Notes: a model not told the origin generated them from the sequence alone. A stretch of 64,000 nt of DNA from Agromyces atrinae (GCF_013407835.1 NZ_JACCBI010000001.1:2108001-2172000), one strand, 5' to 3'; positions 52,354 through 61,244 are shown, counted from the first letter of the stretch. Made by a program: numbers and translations.

Positions 52354-53424
52354 ATGCTGGCAGCAGAGCGTCGTGCACGGATTCTCGACCGCGCTCAGCA
52401 AGACGGCGCCGTGCGCATCGCCACCCTCGTCGGCGACCTCGGCGTCTCGCACGTCACGATCCGCCGAGACCTCGACGCCCTCGTCTCCGAGCAGATCCTC
52501 GACAAGGTGCGCGGCGGAGCCGTACTGCGCGGCGACCACGCGCTGCCGACCGTCGGTGCGCGCGATCAGTTCGCGGGAACGATCGGCGTCGTCATGCCGA
52601 CCTCGTACTACTACCGCTACGTCGTCGAGGGCATCGACGACGTCCTCGCCCACGGCGGCTCGATGAAGCTCGTCATCTCGGAGTACGACCTCGATGAGGA
52701 GTACCGCCTCGTCGACGAGCTCGTCGCGGCGGGCGTCGATGGCCTTCTGTGGGTGCCGACGGTCTCGGAGCGCGAAGTCGTCCCCGGGCTCCTCGAGGCG
52801 ATCGAACGGCTCCGCGTTCCCGTCGTCTTCGTCGAGCGGGAGAGCCCCGGCGGAGGCTTCGGCACCGTCTCGTCGGTTCGTTCGGCGCACGAACGCGGGG
52901 CCTTCGGTGCACTGCGTCATCTCCACGAGCTCGGCCACCGTCGCCTCGTCATGGTCAGTCGCGGAACGTCGCAGAGCTCGGAGTTCGTCCGCCGCGGCTG
53001 GCGCGACGCGATCGACCGTCTCGGGTTCGACACCGAGAGCGTCATCCTCGGCGCCGACGAGCTCGGCGCGGGCCCCACCTGGGATCGCGGAAGCGCCGAC
53101 GTCGTGCTCGACGCCGTCGAACGTGTCGGCGCGACGGCGCTGTTCTGCCACGGCGACGAGAACTCGCTCTTCGGCCTGCTGCAGAGTGCGCGGCTGCGCG
53201 GACTGACCGTGCCCGAACGGCTCTCGATCATCGCGTACGACGACGACGTGTCCGCTCACGCCGACCCTCCCATCTCGGCCGTCGCTCCCGATCGTCGCCG
53301 CGTCGGCGCGTTGGCGACGCAGTTGCTCATCGACCTCATCCGCGAGCCGAGCGCCGAGCCGCCGCTGCAGATCCAGGTCGAGCCGCGACTCATCCTGCGT
53401 GCGTCGACGGCTCCACCCGCGTGA
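52354..53424 (+). CDS. Hybrid regulator: DeoR helix-turn-helix with LacI-type sensor
   Basis: A 356-residue regulator. Residues 1-60 are a DeoR-type winged helix (AAERRARILDRAQQDGAVRIATL, VSHVTIRRDLDALV, RGGAVL) while residues about 75-350 are a LacI/GalR periplasmic-binding-like sensor (TIGVVMPTSYYYRYVVEGID, GVDGLLWVP, LHELGHRRLVMVS, SIIAYDDDVSAH). The mixed architecture is seen in some actinobacterial sugar regulators. It starts at ATG 52354 with GCAGGAAGGGG upstream and overlaps the ThuA gene by 4 bases. It is the likely regulator of the divergent GH38/GH3 import operon. Confidence 0.9.
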   Translation: MLAAERRARILDRAQQDGAVRIATLVGDLGVSHVTIRRDLDALVSEQILDKVRGGAVLRGDHALPTVGARDQFAGTIGVVMPTSYYYRYVVEGIDDVLAHGGSMKLVISEYDLDEEYRLVDELVAAGVDGLLWVPTVSEREVVPGLLEAIERLRVPVVFVERESPGGGFGTVSSVRSAHERGAFGALRHLHELGHRRLVMVSRGTSQSSEFVRRGWRDAIDRLGFDTESVILGADELGAGPTWDRGSADVVLDAVERVGATALFCHGDENSLFGLLQSARLRGLTVPERLSIIAYDDDVSAHADPPISAVAPDRRRVGALATQLLIDLIREPSAEPPLQIQVEPRLILRASTAPPA

Positions 53425-54086
53425 GCCGGGTCCTGGTCTTCTCGGGCGGCGGTGATTACGTCGACCCGTGGCATCCGTTCGCCGAGACGAGCGCTGTCGT
53501 GGCCGCCGTCCTGCGCGACGCCGGCCACGTCGTCACGGTCGTCGACTCGCTCGACGACCTGAACGCGGCCCTTCCCGAAGCCGACGTGCTCCTCGTCAAC
53601 GCGGGCGGCGGCCCCGCACCCCATCCGCACGACGAGCGCCTCGCCGCCATCCTCGCGTCGACCACGACGCCCCTCCTCGCCCTGCACGTCGCGGCGACCC
53701 TGCTGCCGGCGGGCGAGCTGTGGGAGCAGCGGCTGGGCGGGCGATGGGTTCGCGGCGAGTCGATGCACCCCGCGCAGGGACCGCTCGGCCTTCGTTCGGT
53801 GTCGACGTCGCCGATCGTAACCGGCCTCGGCACTCTCGAGACCGTCGACGAGGCCTACTCGTGGCTGCGCGTGGCGGACGACGCGGAGGTGCTCCTCGTG
53901 CACGATCACGACGACACCGTCCACCCGGTGTGTTGGATCGTCGACCGCGGCGGCCGGCGGTCGGCATACGACGCGCTCGGTCACGACGTCGGTGCGTACG
54001 AGGCGCCGTTCACGCGAGAGCTCGTGACGCGGCTCGTCGAGTGGCTCGCCGAGGCCCCGTCGACTCCGCCGCTCCCGGCGGAGTAG
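53421..54086 (+). CDS. ThuA-like protein
   Basis: A 221-residue class I glutamine-amidotransferase-like protein of the ThuA type: VLVFSGGGDYVDPWHPFAET at the N-terminus, LLALHVAATLLP (about 90-101), then VLLVHDHDDTVHPVCW near 155. The nucleophilic Cys of true amidotransferases is not at the usual elbow, as in ThuA, which is linked to trehalose/disaccharide use in rhizobia. GTG 53421 overlaps the regulator stop (GTGA). Sugar catabolism is the likely role; the reaction is unknown. Confidence 0.8.
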   Translation: MSRVLVFSGGGDYVDPWHPFAETSAVVAAVLRDAGHVVTVVDSLDDLNAALPEADVLLVNAGGGPAPHPHDERLAAILASTTTPLLALHVAATLLPAGELWEQRLGGRWVRGESMHPAQGPLGLRSVSTSPIVTGLGTLETVDEAYSWLRVADDAEVLLVHDHDDTVHPVCWIVDRGGRRSAYDALGHDVGAYEAPFTRELVTRLVEWLAEAPSTPPLPAE

Positions 54087-54192
54087 TCCCGCAGCCACGT
54101 CGGCTCGGAGGCGACGCCCTCGACCCGGGGCGAACGGATGCCGGGTGCCGACGGCGCCACGTCGTCATGCCCTGTCGATCGGTCGATTCTCG

Positions 54193-54480
54193 TCATCGAG
54201 GGTCACGATCTGTCGCCACGCGCCCCCGCAACCACTCCGGGATCGCGACGGCGAGCACGAGGCCGACGAGGGCGAGCGCACCGAGCGTCGCAAATGACGG
54301 GGTCGCGACCTGGTACAGCCAGAGGTAGCGGTTGAAGCGCGCGGCCTGCGATTCACCTCCGTCGCCGTCGGCGACCGCTTGCGATGAGTCGCCGAGCGCG
54401 CCGACCGACCACCACAGGCCGATACCCCCGATCACGACGAGCGCGCCGAGCACGACGAGGGGGATGTCGCGGCGGGTCAT
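54193..54480 (-). CDS. Small two-helix membrane protein
   Basis: A 95-residue protein with one helix near the N-terminus (IPLVVLGALVVIGGIGLWW) and another near the C-terminus (FATLGALALVGLVLAVAI), separated by an acidic, Gly-rich loop. It overlaps the larger membrane protein upstream by 4 bases. The pair is paralogous to the pair at 55042-55973. No known domain. Confidence 0.72.
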   Translation of the reverse strand: MTRRDIPLVVLGALVVIGGIGLWWSVGALGDSSQAVADGDGGESQAARFNRYLWLYQVATPSFATLGALALVGLVLAVAIPEWLRGRVATDRDPR

Positions 54481-54962
54481 GCGCGCACCCTCCGCTCGAC
54501 GATCGCCCACGCGACGACGACCCCGATGAGGCCGACGATCCCCGCTTCGACGAAGGCGGATGACACGCGCGAGGCGAGCTCGTGCCAGGCGTACGACTCG
54601 GGCGAATCGACGTAGCGCGTGCGGGAGTTCACGAGCTCCCACATCCACCACGCGCCGCCGACGATGGCGAGGGCGCACGCGAGCGCGGCCCCGATGAGCC
54701 AGCGGACGTCGGGGCGGGTGGCGCCCGGCGAGGATGCCTCGGGCGCGGTCACCTCAGGCGCAGGCGTCTCGGGGGTGGGCGGGTCGTCTCGCCGGGATGA
54801 CTCGGGCGGCGTGACCGGCTCGCTCGCGTCATCCGTCACCGTGCGGTCGAGCCGCTGCAGGGAGACGTGGGGCGACGGAGGCGGCGGGGCTCCGCTGCCC
54901 CCGCGCTGGAATCGCGGATCGAAGCGCGGATCGACTCCGTCGGAGGGTGCAGGTGCGTTCAT
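54477..54962 (-). CDS. Membrane protein with DPRFDPRFQRGG N-terminus (copy 2)
   Basis: A 161-residue protein. It starts with a short acidic peptide containing DPRFDPRFQRGG, then about 75 residues of Pro/Glu/Thr-rich disordered sequence, and two helices (about 89-108 and 136-154). The same N-terminal motif opens the protein at 55341-55973, so the two pairs are a tandem duplication. ATG 54962 is the family-consistent start. It follows the first pair by 79 bases. Function unknown. Confidence 0.75.
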   Translation of the reverse strand: MNAPAPSDGVDPRFDPRFQRGGSGAPPPPSPHVSLQRLDRTVTDDASEPVTPPESSRRDDPPTPETPAPEVTAPEASSPGATRPDVRWLIGAALACALAIVGGAWWMWELVNSRTRYVDSPESYAWHELASRVSSAFVEAGIVGLIGVVVAWAIVERRVRA

Positions 54963-55041
54963 GTCGGGTGCCCGGGTCGCCGTCGATCCGGTACTCCGTT
55001 CCGTCGAGCGGGTGAGGTATCCCGAGCGTAATCGGTTCCGC

Positions 55042-55344
55042 TCAGCGAACGGGAAGGGATTCTCCGCGCCAGCGCGGGATGACGATCGAGAGACCGAGGC
55101 CGACGAGGGCCGCCGCGGTGAGCGTCGCGGCACCGGGCAGGATCATGCCGAAGAGCGAGGAACGGAGCGCGAGCGCCTCCACCGTGACGCTGTCGGGGTC
55201 GGACGGACCGAAGTAGTTGATGCTCGTCGTGCCCATACCGAGGTCGCTCGGGCCCCAGACGTCGTCGATGCACCACCACATCAGCCCAGCACCCGCCGCT
55301 GCGAGCACGACGAGCACGACCCGGATGACGATGCGCCGCGTCAT
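55042..55344 (-). CDS. Small two-helix membrane protein (copy 1)
   Basis: A 100-residue protein with an N-terminal helix (VIRVVLVVLAAAGAGLMWW) and a C-terminal helix (FGMILPGAATLTAAALVGLGL), same plan as 54193-54480. ATG 55344 overlaps the upstream gene by 4 bases. Part of the operon headed by pheA. Confidence 0.72.
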   Translation of the reverse strand: MTRRIVIRVVLVVLAAAGAGLMWWCIDDVWGPSDLGMGTTSINYFGPSDPDSVTVEALALRSSLFGMILPGAATLTAAALVGLGLSIVIPRWRGESLPVR

Positions 55345-55973
55345 CGGGCCCGCCGGGGGCGACTCAACGCCGCGAGCACGAGCAGGGCGACGAGGGCGAT
55401 GAGGAGCGCCTGGACGGCAGCGGGTGCGAAGCTCGTGACGAGCTGGTTCAGCATCTGCTGCTCGGGGAGCATCGACCCCATCATGGCGGTCGTGGAGTCG
55501 AGGACGAAGCTCCAGTACGCGGCGATGAGGATGCCGATGAGAACGACGCACCCGACGATCGCGCCCCACAGCCAGCGGTCGTCGCGCTGCTCGGACTCGG
55601 GCGAGGTCGGTGCAGCAGGCGGTTCGGTCGATTCGGCTGCTCCGAAGAGCGACTCGAGCCCGGCGTCGTCGCGCGTCTCGACGGCGCCCGGGACGGCGAG
55701 CACCTCGGGCCGCGGCTCGGTCGGCCTCGGCGCCGTCGGCCGCTGCTCCGTGGGCCGCTGCTCCGTCGGTCTCAGTCGCTCGCGGCGCGGTCGGCTCCAG
55801 ATGTCGTCGCCTGAAGGAGCCGTCGTGCGTGCATCCGTGCCGGGCTCCTGGCCCACCGGGCTCGCTTGCGCCTCGTCGCGCTGGTCGCGGGCGATCGGCC
55901 CGCGAGCGTCATCCTTCGCCGCCTTCTCGCCGCCGCGCTGGAAGCGGGGGTCGAAGCGCGGGTCGACGATCAT
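55341..55973 (-). CDS. Membrane protein with DPRFDPRFQRGG N-terminus (copy 1)
   Basis: A 210-residue protein opening [15 protein letters not shown], then a disordered region with repeated RPTEQRP/RPTAPRP units (about 66-90), and two helices (about 138-158 and 184-206). ATG 55973 overlaps the pheA stop by 4 bases, so it is read from the pheA transcript. Paralogous to 54477-54962. No domain is recognised. Confidence 0.78.
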   Translation of the reverse strand: MIVDPRFDPRFQRGGEKAAKDDARGPIARDQRDEAQASPVGQEPGTDARTTAPSGDDIWSRPRRERLRPTEQRPTEQRPTAPRPTEPRPEVLAVPGAVETRDDAGLESLFGAAESTEPPAAPTSPESEQRDDRWLWGAIVGCVVLIGILIAAYWSFVLDSTTAMMGSMLPEQQMLNQLVTSFAPAAVQALLIALVALLVLAALSRPRRAR

Positions 55974-56926
55974 GCCTCGGGCTCCGCCGAGAGCAGACCC
56001 CTCAGCCAGTCGCGCGCCTCGATGAAGATGCCGTCGTCGTACTTCGCGTGGTACTCGACCGCCTGCAGATCGGCGCGCGGGTAGGAGCCGAGGAAGATGA
56101 CGTTGGGGCTGAAACGCCGCAGGCCGAGCAGCGCGTCGGCCACCCGCTCGTCGCGGATGTGCCCGTCGATGTCGACGACGAAGCGGTAGCGGCCGAGAGC
56201 GTCGCCGATGGGGCGCGACTCGATGAGGCTGAGGTTCACGCCGCGCGTCGAGAACTGCTCGAGCATCGCGAGGAGCGCACCCGGCTCGTCACTCGGCAGC
56301 TCGATGATGAGGCTCGTCTTGTCGGCGCCCGTCGGTTCGGGGAGCACACGCGAGCTGCTCACGAGCACGAAGCGGGTGACGGCGTTGCGGTTGTCGCCGA
56401 TGTCGCGCGCAAGCACCTCGACGTCGTAGTGGTCGACGATGCCGGGCGGGGCGATGGCGGCGTCGGCGATGCTGCCGTCGAGAAGGGATGACGCGGCCTG
56501 CACGTTGCTCGACGCGGGGAGGTGCGCGTGCGCGGGGAGGTTCTCGCCGAGCCACGTGTGGCACTGCGCGTACGCGACGGGGTGCGCGTTGATCGTCGTG
56601 ACGTCGGCGAGCGTCGTGCCCGGGCGTGCGACGAGCACGAAGTTCACCGAGACGAGGTACTCGCCGATGATGCGGAGGCCGGGGACCGTGGCGAGGGCGT
56701 CCTGCGTCGCCGAGACACCGCCCTCGACCGAGTTCTCGATGGCGATCATGGCTGCCGTCGAACGCCCGCTCGTGACATCCGCGAGGGCCTCGCCGACGTT
56801 GTTGACGCTCCGCCATTCCTGGCCGACGGCGGCGGCGACCTGCTTGAGGGCCGCCTCCGTGAACGTTCCGGCCGGACCGAGGTAGGAATACGCGCGGTTC
56901 TGGTCGGCGGCGGGCTCCGTCTGCAT
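55970..56926 (-). CDS. pheA: Prephenate dehydratase
   Basis: A 318-residue enzyme turning prephenate into phenylpyruvate in phenylalanine synthesis. The catalytic domain starts [14 protein letters not shown] and contains the TRF motif (NAVTRFVLV, about residue 190); the C-terminal ACT domain (about 208-285, with [14 protein letters not shown]) is the phenylalanine-binding regulatory domain. No chorismate mutase is fused, as usual in actinobacteria. It heads a leftward operon including two pairs of unknown membrane proteins; divergent from pgm with 46 bases between starts. Confidence 0.96.
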   Translation of the reverse strand: MQTEPAADQNRAYSYLGPAGTFTEAALKQVAAAVGQEWRSVNNVGEALADVTSGRSTAAMIAIENSVEGGVSATQDALATVPGLRIIGEYLVSVNFVLVARPGTTLADVTTINAHPVAYAQCHTWLGENLPAHAHLPASSNVQAASSLLDGSIADAAIAPPGIVDHYDVEVLARDIGDNRNAVTRFVLVSSSRVLPEPTGADKTSLIIELPSDEPGALLAMLEQFSTRGVNLSLIESRPIGDALGRYRFVVDIDGHIRDERVADALLGLRRFSPNVIFLGSYPRADLQAVEYHAKYDDGIFIEARDWLRGLLSAEPEA

Positions 56927-56972
56927 GCGCTCAGCCTATCCGTCGGCACCCGACGACTGTCAGACTGGGCAC

Positions 56973-58601
56973 ATGAGCGAACGCGCGGGAACACCGGCCC
57001 AGGAATCCGATCTCATCGACGTCGAGGCCCTCCTCCACGCCTATCACGAGCTGAAGCCCGACCCCTCGGTCGTCGGTCAGCGCGTGGCCTTCGGCACGTC
57101 GGGTCACCGCGGCTCGTCGCTGAAGACGGCGTTCAACGAAGACCACATCCTCGCGATCACGCAGGCCATCGTCGAGTACCGCACCGCGCAGGGCATCACC
57201 GGCCCGCTCTTCATCGGCGCCGACACCCACGCGCTCTCGGCTCCCGCGCTCACGACCGCGCTCGAGGTGCTCGTCGCGAACGACGTGCGCGTGCTGGTCG
57301 ACGAGTTCGGCGACTACGTGCCGACGCCGGCCCTCTCGCACGCGATCCTCACGTGGAACAACGACCCCGAGCGCCGCGCCGAGGGCGAGGCCGACGGCAT
57401 CGTCATCACCCCGTCGCACAACCCGCCCGCCGACGGCGGCTTCAAGTACAACCCGCCGCACGGCGGCCCCGCCGACACCGATGCGACGAGCTGGATCGCC
57501 GCGCGCGCGAACGAGCTCATCGAGGGCGGACTCATCGACGTGAAGGTGCGCGAGGCGAGCGCCGTCGAGACGTATGACTATCGCGGCATGTACGTGCGCG
57601 ACCTCGAGAACATCATCGACATCGACGCCATCAAGACGAGCGGCATCCGCATCGGAGCCGACCCGCTCGGCGGCGCATCGGTCGGGTACTGGGGCGCGAT
57701 CCGCGACCACTACGGTCTCGACCTGACGGTCGTGAACCCGCTCGTCGACCCGACCTGGCGCTTCATGACGCTCGACTGGGACGAGAAGATCCGCATGGAC
57801 CCGTCGAGCCCCTCGGCCATGGCGTCGGTGCTCGAGCACCGCCACGAGTACGACATCGTCACGGGCAACGACGCCGACGCCGACCGCCACGGCATCGTCA
57901 CCCCCGACGCCGGGCTCATGAACCCGAACCACTACCTCGCCGTCGCGATCCAGTACCTCTACACGCACCGCCCCCAGTGGCGCACGGACGCCGCCGTCGG
58001 CAAGACGCTCGTCTCGTCGTCGATGATCGACCGCGTCGCGGCGTCGCTCGGGCGCGAGCTCGTCGAGGTTCCCGTGGGGTTCAAGTGGTTCGTGCCCGGC
58101 CTTCTCGACGGCACGGTCGCCTTCGGCGGCGAAGAGAGCGCCGGCGCATCGTTCCTGCGCTTCGACGGTGGAGTGTGGACGACCGACAAGGACGGCATCC
58201 TGCTGTGCCTCCTCGCGGCCGAGATCCGCGCCGTCACCGGCAAGACCCCGTCGGAGCTCTACGCCGAGCTCGTCGCCGAGTTCGGCGACCCCGCGTACGA
58301 GCGCGTCGACGCCCCGGCCACGCGTGAGCAGAAGGCCGCCCTCGGCAAGCTCGACGGCGACGCGATCGCGGCGACCGAACTCGCGGGCGAACCGATCACC
58401 GCGAAGCTCTCGAAGGCGCCCGGCAACGGCGCGGCCCTCGGCGGCGTCAAGGTGCAGACGGCCGACGCGTGGTTCGCCGCCCGCCCGAGCGGCACCGAAG
58501 ACGTCTACAAGATCTATGCCGAGTCGTTCCGCGGCCCCGACCACCTCCGCGAGGTTCAGGCCGAGGCGAAGGCGATCGTCGACGCCGCGCTCGGCGGCTG
58601 A
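56973..58601 (+). CDS. pgm: Phosphoglucomutase (alpha-D-glucose phosphate-specific)
   Basis: A 542-residue phosphohexomutase that interconverts glucose-1-P and glucose-6-P. The phosphoserine loop VITPSHNPP, metal loop [10 protein letters not shown], sugar loop GEESAGASF and phosphate loop [10 protein letters not shown] are all intact. ATG 56973 is taken as start; divergent from pheA. It supplies or consumes glucose-1-P for glycogen and wall sugars. A strong hairpin follows the stop. Confidence 0.96.
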   Translation: MSERAGTPAQESDLIDVEALLHAYHELKPDPSVVGQRVAFGTSGHRGSSLKTAFNEDHILAITQAIVEYRTAQGITGPLFIGADTHALSAPALTTALEVLVANDVRVLVDEFGDYVPTPALSHAILTWNNDPERRAEGEADGIVITPSHNPPADGGFKYNPPHGGPADTDATSWIAARANELIEGGLIDVKVREASAVETYDYRGMYVRDLENIIDIDAIKTSGIRIGADPLGGASVGYWGAIRDHYGLDLTVVNPLVDPTWRFMTLDWDEKIRMDPSSPSAMASVLEHRHEYDIVTGNDADADRHGIVTPDAGLMNPNHYLAVAIQYLYTHRPQWRTDAAVGKTLVSSSMIDRVAASLGRELVEVPVGFKWFVPGLLDGTVAFGGEESAGASFLRFDGGVWTTDKDGILLCLLAAEIRAVTGKTPSELYAELVAEFGDPAYERVDAPATREQKAALGKLDGDAIAATELAGEPITAKLSKAPGNGAALGGVKVQTADAWFAARPSGTEDVYKIYAESFRGPDHLREVQAEAKAIVDAALGG

Positions 58602-58611
58602 GAGTCGTCAA

Positions 58612-58681
58612 CGCCGGAGTGCCGCTCGCGCACGTGAGTGCTGAAGGAAGTGCACTCACGTACGCGACCGGTACTCCGGCG
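58612..58681. repeat. Long hairpin between convergent genes, related to the 171-base repeat
   Basis: 30-base arms (58612-58641 and 58652-58681; 27 of 30 positions pair) around a 10-base loop. The left arm GGAGTGCCGCTCGCGC and the arms of the repeats at 37978-38390 share the same AGTGCCGCTCGCG core. It lies 10 bases after the pgm stop and just before the end of the convergent gene, so it may also act as terminator. Confidence 0.75.
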
Positions 58682-58687
58682 CGGGGG

Positions 58688-59815
58688 TTAGTTGAGGCTC
58701 CAGTAGTGGACGGTGCCGCCGCCCGTGGTGAGGGCCTCGTCGACATCCCAGTAGTCCGAGTCCTTCGTGTGACCGGCGACCCAGATGCGCGTGCCCGACT
58801 CGGTGCGCTCGACGCGGCTGACGATCGCCGTGTGGTCGCGGTCGCCCGAGGAATCCCAGTCGAACTGGGCGATGTCGCCGACCTTGACGAGGTCGCGCTG
58901 CGAGTCGTCGAGTTCGACGCCGAGGTCGGGGCGCGTCGCGAGGTAGTCGCGGAAGGCCGTCGAGCTCACCCATGACGGCGAGTACGCGCCCGTCGAGGCG
59001 TCGTAGAACCAGCCGGCGTCCATGACCCAGCCGCGGGCGAGCAGCGACTGGCTCGTGAAGTTCATGCAGTCGTTGCCCGAGATGACGGTGAACTCGGCCG
59101 TGTTGTAGTCGCTCCAGTGCGCCATGACGTAGTCCATCTGGCTGACGACCCGCGGGTCGGGCACGTAGGTCAGCGTGAGCGATAGGGAGAGCGGCGCAGG
59201 GCTCGACGTCGGAGCGAGCGGCGCCGGATTGTCGAGCGCGACGCCGACCGAGGCGACCGAGGCGGTGCTCGTCGCGGGGCCGACGACCACGGGCTCGCCC
59301 GATGCGTCGAGGAACTGCACGGCGAGCGACCCGACGGATTCCGCCGAGACGGCGGGCGTCTCGAAGCTCAGCGTCTCGTCGGTGGCGGCGACGATCGGAG
59401 CAGTGAGGCCGCCGATGCTCACGGAGGCGACGGATGTCAGTTCGGTGCCCTCGACGGTGATGACCGTGCCACCTGTGACGGGAGCCTCGGCGACCGAGAG
59501 ATCGCTCGTGATGCGGGGCTCGTCGGGCTTCGCCTCTTCGAACGGGGCGGTCACGCCCGAGGCATCGATCGTCGAGTCATCCGTCGTCGCGGCCTCGGCC
59601 GTGGCTTCGACCGGCTGGCCGGTGGGGGCGACGAGTCCGGCGAAGACGACGACGGCCGCCATTGCGAGCACCGACGTCGACGCGGCAGCCGCGTGCACCG
59701 AGAAGCGGCGGCGGGTGCTGAGCGGTTCGGCGACGCGACGGCGTCGGCCGGAGGGAGGGTTGGTGCGCGTCTTTGCGAAGGGGCGGGAAGGCTGTCGATG
59801 AGAAGGTCTGCGCAC
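58688..59815 (-). CDS. Secreted TIG/IPT and amidase-domain protein
   Basis: A 375-residue exported protein: an Arg-rich N-terminus of about 40 residues, a signal-type helix (about 46-66), then a TIG/IPT-like beta domain (about 100-180, GGTVITVEGTELTSVASVSIGG) and a C-terminal amidase_6-type domain (about 215-375) with NDCMNFTSQSLLARGW, which holds the catalytic Cys, and RDHTAIVSRV, which holds the His. Such domains often act on wall peptides or bacterial envelopes. Start GTG 59815 is uncertain. It lies next to a D,D-carboxypeptidase gene on the same strand, both likely wall-related. Confidence 0.75.
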   Translation of the reverse strand: MRRPSHRQPSRPFAKTRTNPPSGRRRRVAEPLSTRRRFSVHAAAASTSVLAMAAVVVFAGLVAPTGQPVEATAEAATTDDSTIDASGVTAPFEEAKPDEPRITSDLSVAEAPVTGGTVITVEGTELTSVASVSIGGLTAPIVAATDETLSFETPAVSAESVGSLAVQFLDASGEPVVVGPATSTASVASVGVALDNPAPLAPTSSPAPLSLSLTLTYVPDPRVVSQMDYVMAHWSDYNTAEFTVISGNDCMNFTSQSLLARGWVMDAGWFYDASTGAYSPSWVSSTAFRDYLATRPDLGVELDDSQRDLVKVGDIAQFDWDSSGDRDHTAIVSRVERTESGTRIWVAGHTKDSDYWDVDEALTTGGGTVHYWSLN

Positions 59816-59859
59816 GCGGGGAGGATTTCAGGTCGTCGGACAAGACCCGTTACGCAATC

Positions 59860-59871
59860 ACATGCGCATGT
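59860..59871. promoter_or_regulatory. Palindrome upstream of the amidase-domain gene
   Basis: ACATGCGCATGT is a perfect 12-base palindrome 45 bases before the GTG start, followed at 59875-59896 by a TTCCCGGGC/GCCTGGGAA hairpin. It may be an operator; no regulator is adjacent. Confidence 0.4.
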
Positions 59872-59949
59872 ATGCTTCCCGGGCGAAGCCTGGGAAAACC
59901 ATGTCAGCGCTCGGTTTTTGCGTGGCGCCTCAGGGGGCGTTGCGACCCG

Positions 59950-60765
59950 CTACATCGGTGCTGCGGGAAGCCCGAAGAACTCTTCCAGCGTCGTGAAACC
60001 GGTGTCGTGCATCTCGGTCGAGAGGTCGACGCCGACGTAACGGAAGTGCCACGGCTCGAACGGGTACCCCGTGATGTCGACCTTTTCGGCGGGGTAACGC
60101 AGCAGGAATCCGAAGCGCCACGCGTTGTCGCGCAGCCATATGCCCTCAGCGGTATCTGCCATGCACGTGTTGAGCGAGCACTCGCCCGAGGCCGCTCCGA
60201 TGTCGATGGCGAAGCCCGTCTGGTGCTCGCTCGCGCCGGGAGGAGCGGTCGTCGGGTCGCTGCCGTCGCCGTAGAGGCCGACCTGCGTGTCGTAGCTCCG
60301 ATACGCGCTGTTCGAGGCGAGCTCGAGACCGGCCTCATCGCGTGCGGCGTTCGCCATCGCGACGACGGCGTCGCTCGCCTCCTGACGGAGCACGGGCACG
60401 TTGGTGTGCGCGATCGGCACGTCGACGAGGTCGGGCGGAACGTAGTCGGACGGCATGCTGCGCGCCCGGTTCACGACGACCCAGATGCTCGCCGGATCGT
60501 CAAGCGAGTGCGCGTTGCGGTCGAAGGTGTCGACGGCGGCCGGGTCGACGGCCGTTCCGGGGGCGGGGCGCGTCGGGTCAGGAGTCGGGGTCTGCGTCTC
60601 CGGGGCCGCGGCCGGTGTCTCCTTCGGCGTGCCGGCGAGGACGCCGCCACCGAGGGCGAGTGCTCCCGCGACGAGACCGCCGATCACGAGGACGGATGCG
60701 ACGGCGATGGTGCGATTGCGACGCACACGGCGCGAAGCGCGCTGACGACCCCGAGTTTCTGCCAC
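59950..60765 (-). CDS. VanY-type D-alanyl-D-alanine carboxypeptidase
   Basis: A 271-residue LAS metallopeptidase with an N-terminal signal anchor (about 19-42) and a Pro/Thr-rich linker. The zinc site is complete: SEHQTGFAIDIG (SxHxxGxAxD), the Glu and His in EPWHFRYVG; the substrate region has SAYRSYDTQ. It trims D-Ala from wall stem peptides outside the membrane. Start GTG 60765. No other van genes occur, so it is a wall-remodelling enzyme rather than a resistance determinant. Confidence 0.92.
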   Translation of the reverse strand: MAETRGRQRASRRVRRNRTIAVASVLVIGGLVAGALALGGGVLAGTPKETPAAAPETQTPTPDPTRPAPGTAVDPAAVDTFDRNAHSLDDPASIWVVVNRARSMPSDYVPPDLVDVPIAHTNVPVLRQEASDAVVAMANAARDEAGLELASNSAYRSYDTQVGLYGDGSDPTTAPPGASEHQTGFAIDIGAASGECSLNTCMADTAEGIWLRDNAWRFGFLLRYPAEKVDITGYPFEPWHFRYVGVDLSTEMHDTGFTTLEEFFGLPAAPM

Positions 60766-60853
60766 CGTTCGAGCCTACCCGCGTCATCCTGAGCGCCGCC
60801 CCTCACCGTCATCCGCTCGCGTCGTCGATGCCGCGGTCACCTCGCCCGGGTCG

Positions 60854-61131
60854 AGTGGGCGATTCGACGGGGTGCGGGGCGCGCCGCACCCCGAGAGATC
60901 GACCTTTCGAGGCCGCCCCTGTCGCGATGGATGCCGCGGGCTTCCGCCCCCCTCACCGAATGGGCGATTTCTCGGGGTGCAAGGCACGCCACACCCCGAC
61001 AGATCGACCTTTCGAGGCGTGCGCCTGTGGCGATGGATGCCGCGGGCTTCCGCCCCCCCCTCACCGAGTGGGCGATTTCTCGGGGTGCGAGGCACGCCGC
61101 ACCCCGAGAGATTGACCTCTCGACCGGGGTG
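60854..61131. repeat. Tandem repeat, three copies of a 105-108-base unit with strong hairpins
   Basis: Copies open with TGGGCGATT at 60856, 60961 and 61069. Each carries a hairpin with a GGGGTGC-type left arm and GCACCCC-type right arm (in the third: TCTCGGGGTGCG/CGCACCCCGAGA, 12 pairs, loop of 8), then a tail GATCGACCTTTCGAGG and a GATGGATGCCGCGGGCTTCCG block. The third copy lacks the last block. The gap 60766-61433 holds no credible gene. Confidence 0.85.
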
Positions 61132-61175
61132 GGTGGGCGAGGGATGACGCGAGGGATGACGCAGCGGGCGGTTGC

Positions 61176-61244
61176 CACGAACACGGGCGGTTAAGCCTCA
61201 CGAACACGGCCAGGCGCGTCTCACGAACGCGAGCGGGCGGGGCG
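61176..61244. repeat. Three direct copies of CACGAAC at 23-base spacing
   Basis: CACGAAC begins at 61176, 61199 and 61222. The first two copies extend to CACGAACACGG and the third to CACGAACGCGAG. Positioned 57 bases upstream of the first LacI-type operator; function unknown. Confidence 0.45.

Noticed and set aside
59816..59949. c-di-AMP riboswitch before the wall-active gene
   Set aside because: The hairpin TTCCCGGGC/GCCTGGGAA is present but the conserved core elements of that riboswitch are not.
59950..60765. Vancomycin resistance gene
   Set aside because: Only a VanY-type carboxypeptidase is present; no VanR/S/H/A/X homologues.
37978..61131. CRISPR arrays
   Set aside because: The tandem units are 105-171 bases, nearly identical throughout, with no unique spacers and no cas genes.
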